Of a DNA stretch of 16,040 nt, positions 13,910 to 16,040 are shown in pieces (position 1 is the stretch's first letter; each line of letters opens with the position of its first letter). The stretch is from positions 1-16,040 of the forward strand of contig JANNHO010000207.1 of NCBI GenBank assembly GCA_031404435.1. The letters run 5' to 3'. Under the pieces are notes generated by a model. That model was given only the letters and a program-made list of their open reading frames with translations, had not been told where the DNA came from and did not search any database. The position numbers and the translations under genes are program-made. This DNA comes from VFMC01 sp031404435. Its GTDB lineage: Bacteria > Actinomycetota > Acidimicrobiia > Acidimicrobiales > Ilumatobacteraceae.

Positions 13910-14995
13910 TCAGCGAGTGCCGGCCTCGACGAGTGACTTGACGCTAGCGACGTTGTCAGCGGTGACGAAGCCAGGACCGGTGTAGACCGGCAGGCCGCCG
14001 CCAACGGTGTTGGCGTTGATGACGTTCAGGTACAGGAAGACCACCGACAGGTAGCCCTGCAGGTACTGCTGCTGATCGATGGTGAAGGCGATCTCGCCGG
14101 CTTCGATGGAATCGAGCAGCTCGGTCGACAGGTCGACCGCACCGATCATCAGGTCGCGCTCGAGCTCGCCTGCTGCATTCTTGGTCAACACGGCACCGAT
14201 CGGGCCCGTGGCGAACACGGCATCGATGTCTTCGTCGGCTTCGAGTGCAGCCTTGATCTCGGCCTGCGACGTCGTGGGGTCGGCGTCACCTGATGTGGTG
14301 ATCCGGATGACCTCGGCGCCGAAGGTCTCTTCAGCGCCGTCACAGCGAGCCTCGAGACCGACGTTGCTCTGCTCCTGCATGACGCACAGCAGCTTGGTGG
14401 CGCCGGCCTCGGCGAACTTCTCACCGGCGCCGTTGCCGGCGACGATCTCGTCCTGGCCGACGTGGGTGATGGCACCGAGTTCCTTGAACAGGTCGCTACC
14501 GGAGTTCATCGTGACGACCGGGATGCCAGCCTCGACCGCGGCCTTGACCGATGCCTCGAGCGCGCCTGGGTCGGCGAGCGAAACGGCGATGCCGTCAACG
14601 CCGTCGGCCACGGCCTGGTCGATCATCTGTGCCTGAGCGGCACCGTCGTTGTTACCGCCCTGGTACTGGACGTCGATGCCAAGGTCGGCACCTGCGGTCT
14701 CGGCGCCCTTTTGGGCAACCGACCAGAACACGCCGTCATCACCGTGGGTGATGATCGCCAGCGTAACGTCTTCGCCTTCGGTCACCTCGACGGTGTCGCT
14801 CGGTGCATCGGAGCCCGCTGGGGCATCGGTGCCGGCCGGAGCGTCGCTGTCAGCGGTGCTGACATCGCTGACGCTGTCGCCGACCTCTGCCGGTGCCGTG
14901 GTTGTTGCTGTTTCCTCATCGGATCCGCATGCACTGGCTAGAACGGCGAGTGCCGTCAGCGGTGCAAGCAGGTACCTACGGGTGTGCTTGTTCAC
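13910..14995 (-). CDS. Sugar/cyclitol ABC transporter substrate-binding lipoprotein
   Basis: This exported solute-binding protein has 361 residues and should be anchored outside the membrane by a lipid. The N-terminus has KHTRR, a hydrophobic stretch and the lipobox LASAC with Cys23 as the modified residue. Residues about 26-72 form an acidic Thr/Ala/Pro linker containing DAPAGTDAPAGSDAPSD repeats. From about 76 on it is a type I periplasmic-binding fold (Peripla_BP_4): VTLAIITHGDDGVFWSVAQKGAETAGADLGIDVQYQGG, QAQMIDQAVADGVDGIAVSLADPGAL, GIPVVTMNSGSD, HVGQDEIVAGNGAGEKF, and FTIDQQQYLQGYLSVVFLYL near the end. The ligand is inferred from neighbours to be inositol or a similar polyol. The start is GTG, four bases after GAGGGGG (15000-15006). 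It lies 59 bp after iolE. Confidence 0.94.
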   Translation of the reverse strand: MNKHTRRYLLAPLTALAVLASACGSDEETATTTAPAEVGDSVSDVSTADSDAPAGTDAPAGSDAPSDTVEVTEGEDVTLAIITHGDDGVFWSVAQKGAETAGADLGIDVQYQGGNNDGAAQAQMIDQAVADGVDGIAVSLADPGALEASVKAAVEAGIPVVTMNSGSDLFKELGAITHVGQDEIVAGNGAGEKFAEAGATKLLCVMQEQSNVGLEARCDGAEETFGAEVIRITTSGDADPTTSQAEIKAALEADEDIDAVFATGPIGAVLTKNAAGELERDLMIGAVDLSTELLDSIEAGEIAFTIDQQQYLQGYLSVVFLYLNVINANTVGGGLPVYTGPGFVTADNVASVKSLVEAGTR

Positions 14996-15025
14996 ATATC
15001 CCCCTCAGGATCATGGTTGGTTGTA

Positions 15026-15040
15026 CCGACGCAACGTCGG
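15026..15040 (-). other. Small hairpin between iolE and the binding-protein gene
   Basis: CCGACG (15026-15031) and CGTCGG (15035-15040) make a six-pair stem with a three-base loop in the 59-base gap. It lies about 20 bases before the ribosome-binding site of the binding-protein gene. It could influence mRNA processing so that the binding protein is made in excess. This is a weak, short structure. Confidence 0.4.
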
Positions 15041-15054
15041 CGTTCACTGGCTGC

Positions 15055-15948
15055 TCAGTGTGACACAGCTAGCGATCTCAGGAACTCGATGCTGCGTTGC
15101 ACACCGAGTACCGGACCTTCACCGACGGGCGGAACCGCGTCGGTGATGGCGACATCTTGTTCGAGAACGTACCAGCCACCGTACAGCGCCCCCTCGAGCG
15201 CGGCAATGGTGGCAGCGATCGGCACGTCGCCGTCGCCTGCGGATGGAAACAGACCGGCCTGCGTGGCCGACATCAAGCTGAGCTCGTCGCCGAGTAGGCG
15301 TGCCGCAACCGCACCGTCGACATCCTTGATGTGCACGAGTCCGACACGGTCGTGGTGCTTGCTGGCCAGAACGACCGGATCGGCCCCACCGATGTACAGG
15401 TGGCCCGTATCGAGCGTGAAACGCACGTCGCAGTTGTTCAAGAAGCGGTCCACATCGGCAGCCGTCTCGATCAACGTATTCACGTGGGGGTGCACCACCT
15501 GTGTCAGCCCGAACTCGGCACAGATCTCGTCGACTTCACCGAGCTGGCTGAGCATGGTGGCCCACTCGGCGGCGGCCAACGGCGGTCGCTCCCAGTGCTG
15601 GTGACTCGACACAACCGCGGTCACGAAACACGTCCCACCGCCAGCCGAAATCGTCGCTGCGGCGGTGCGAGCCCCGTCGATCATCATGGCGCGTTGTTCG
15701 ACATCGTGGAGGACCAACGGCACAAACCCACCGACAAGCGACAGCTCGTAGGATTCGAGCAGCGGCCGCAGCTCGGTCGGGTCGGTCGGCAACCACCCGA
15801 GCGAACCGAGTTCGGTTGCGGTGATGCCGAGCTGTTGCATCTCGGCCAGGACCCGATCCGGGGGAAGTTGCATGCCCCAACCGGGAACCTCGCAGATGCC
15901 CCACGAGATCGGTGCGGCGGCAACACGGTCGAGGAGCGTGGCGGGCAT
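15055..15948 (-). CDS. iolE: IolE-like inosose dehydratase (sugar isomerase/epimerase TIM barrel)
   Basis: IolE removes water from scyllo-inosose to give the trihydroxycyclohexane-dione used by IolD. The 297-residue product is an AP-endonuclease-2-type TIM barrel. It begins AAAPISWGICEVPGWGMQLPPDRVLAEMQQLGITATELGSLGWLPTD (10-56), the pattern seen in IolE-like proteins. Likely metal-site residues are His153/His155 in VVHPHVNT, Asp180 and His183 in TLDTGHLYIGG, His206 in VHIKDVD and Glu263 in YVLEQD. The related isomerases IolH and IolI share the fold, so IolE is the best but not the only reading. It is the first gene of the leftward train. Its ATG follows a promoter-like element by only eight bases, so the transcript may be leaderless or nearly so. 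Confidence 0.85.
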   Translation of the reverse strand: MPATLLDRVAAAPISWGICEVPGWGMQLPPDRVLAEMQQLGITATELGSLGWLPTDPTELRPLLESYELSLVGGFVPLVLHDVEQRAMMIDGARTAAATISAGGGTCFVTAVVSSHQHWERPPLAAAEWATMLSQLGEVDEICAEFGLTQVVHPHVNTLIETAADVDRFLNNCDVRFTLDTGHLYIGGADPVVLASKHHDRVGLVHIKDVDGAVAARLLGDELSLMSATQAGLFPSAGDGDVPIAATIAALEGALYGGWYVLEQDVAITDAVPPVGEGPVLGVQRSIEFLRSLAVSH

Positions 15949-15956
15949 CGGATATG

Positions 15957-15986
15957 TTTATACCACAAACAAACCGTCGCGCACAA
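15957..15986 (-). promoter_or_regulatory. Candidate promoter of the iol operon
   Basis: On the minus strand TTGTGC (15981-15986) and TATAAA (15957-15962) are separated by 18 bases, close to a sigma-70-type -35/-10 pair. The -10 ends eight bases before the iolE ATG, so transcription would start at or within a base or two of the start codon. No Shine-Dalgarno is seen, which agrees with a leaderless mRNA. This is the only AT-rich patch upstream of the ten-gene train. Confidence 0.55.
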
Positions 15987-16010
15987 GTTCGCAGGCCAAG
16001 AAAGTTCACA
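15985..16010. promoter_or_regulatory. Direct repeat AAGTTCRCA upstream of iolE, candidate operator
   Basis: AAGTTCGCA (15985-15993) and AAGTTCACA (16002-16010) are 17 bases apart start to start, touching and lying upstream of the candidate -35. A palindromic TTCGAA follows at 16011-16016. A pair of such sites beside the operon promoter suggests a regulator binding site, perhaps for an inositol-responsive repressor encoded outside the window. The regulator family cannot be told. Confidence 0.3.
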
Positions 16011-16040
16011 TTCGAACGAACGGCACCACGGTTGGATCGG

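Overview
The window is GC-rich, tightly packed bacterial DNA. Its protein repertoire (lipoprotein sugar-binding protein, FrcC/FrcA-like transporter, actinobacterial-style stand-alone TIM-barrel aldolase beside iolC, short family I pyrophosphatase) points to a high-GC actinobacterium, perhaps an Acidimicrobiia/Ilumatobacter-like lineage. The taxonomic guess is inference from protein style only.

Left part (1-4130) holds unrelated housekeeping genes. The 3' two-thirds or more of a glycerol kinase gene reads rightwards, with its 5' end cut by the window and disturbed by an apparent frame break near base 70. Opposite it and convergent is an ACT-domain protein of unknown role. Upstream of that gene, on the same strand, lies an AlaC-type PLP aminotransferase. 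This is divergent from an inorganic pyrophosphatase gene across about 130 bp that carries a 13-bp tandem repeat.

Right part (4146-15948) is one long leftward gene train of ten genes, read from right to left. They are an IolE-like dehydratase, a lipoprotein sugar-binding protein, a very large ABC permease, a single-domain ABC ATPase, IolC kinase, a TIM-barrel aldolase candidate, IolB isomerase, a Gfo/Idh/MocA dehydrogenase, IolD hydrolase and an SDR dehydrogenase. Most junctions overlap or nearly overlap (GTGA, ATGA, TGATG, TGAgATG). Together they encode uptake of a cyclitol or related sugar (SBP, permease, ATPase), oxidation to a keto-inositol (Gfo/Idh and/or SDR), dehydration (IolE), ring opening (IolD), isomerisation (IolB), phosphorylation (IolC) and probably aldol cleavage (the TIM barrel). 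A methylmalonate-semialdehyde dehydrogenase (iolA) and a transcriptional regulator are not in the window.

A promoter-like sequence and a direct repeat lie just upstream of iolE. Two hairpins and a pentanucleotide repeat fill the gap between the binding-protein and permease genes. The strongest oddity is the permease: an FrcC-type permease with about 330 extra, strongly hydrophobic residues inserted between its normal N- and C-terminal halves. No tRNA, rRNA, CRISPR or mobile element was seen, and no gene-free stretch exceeds 300 bases.
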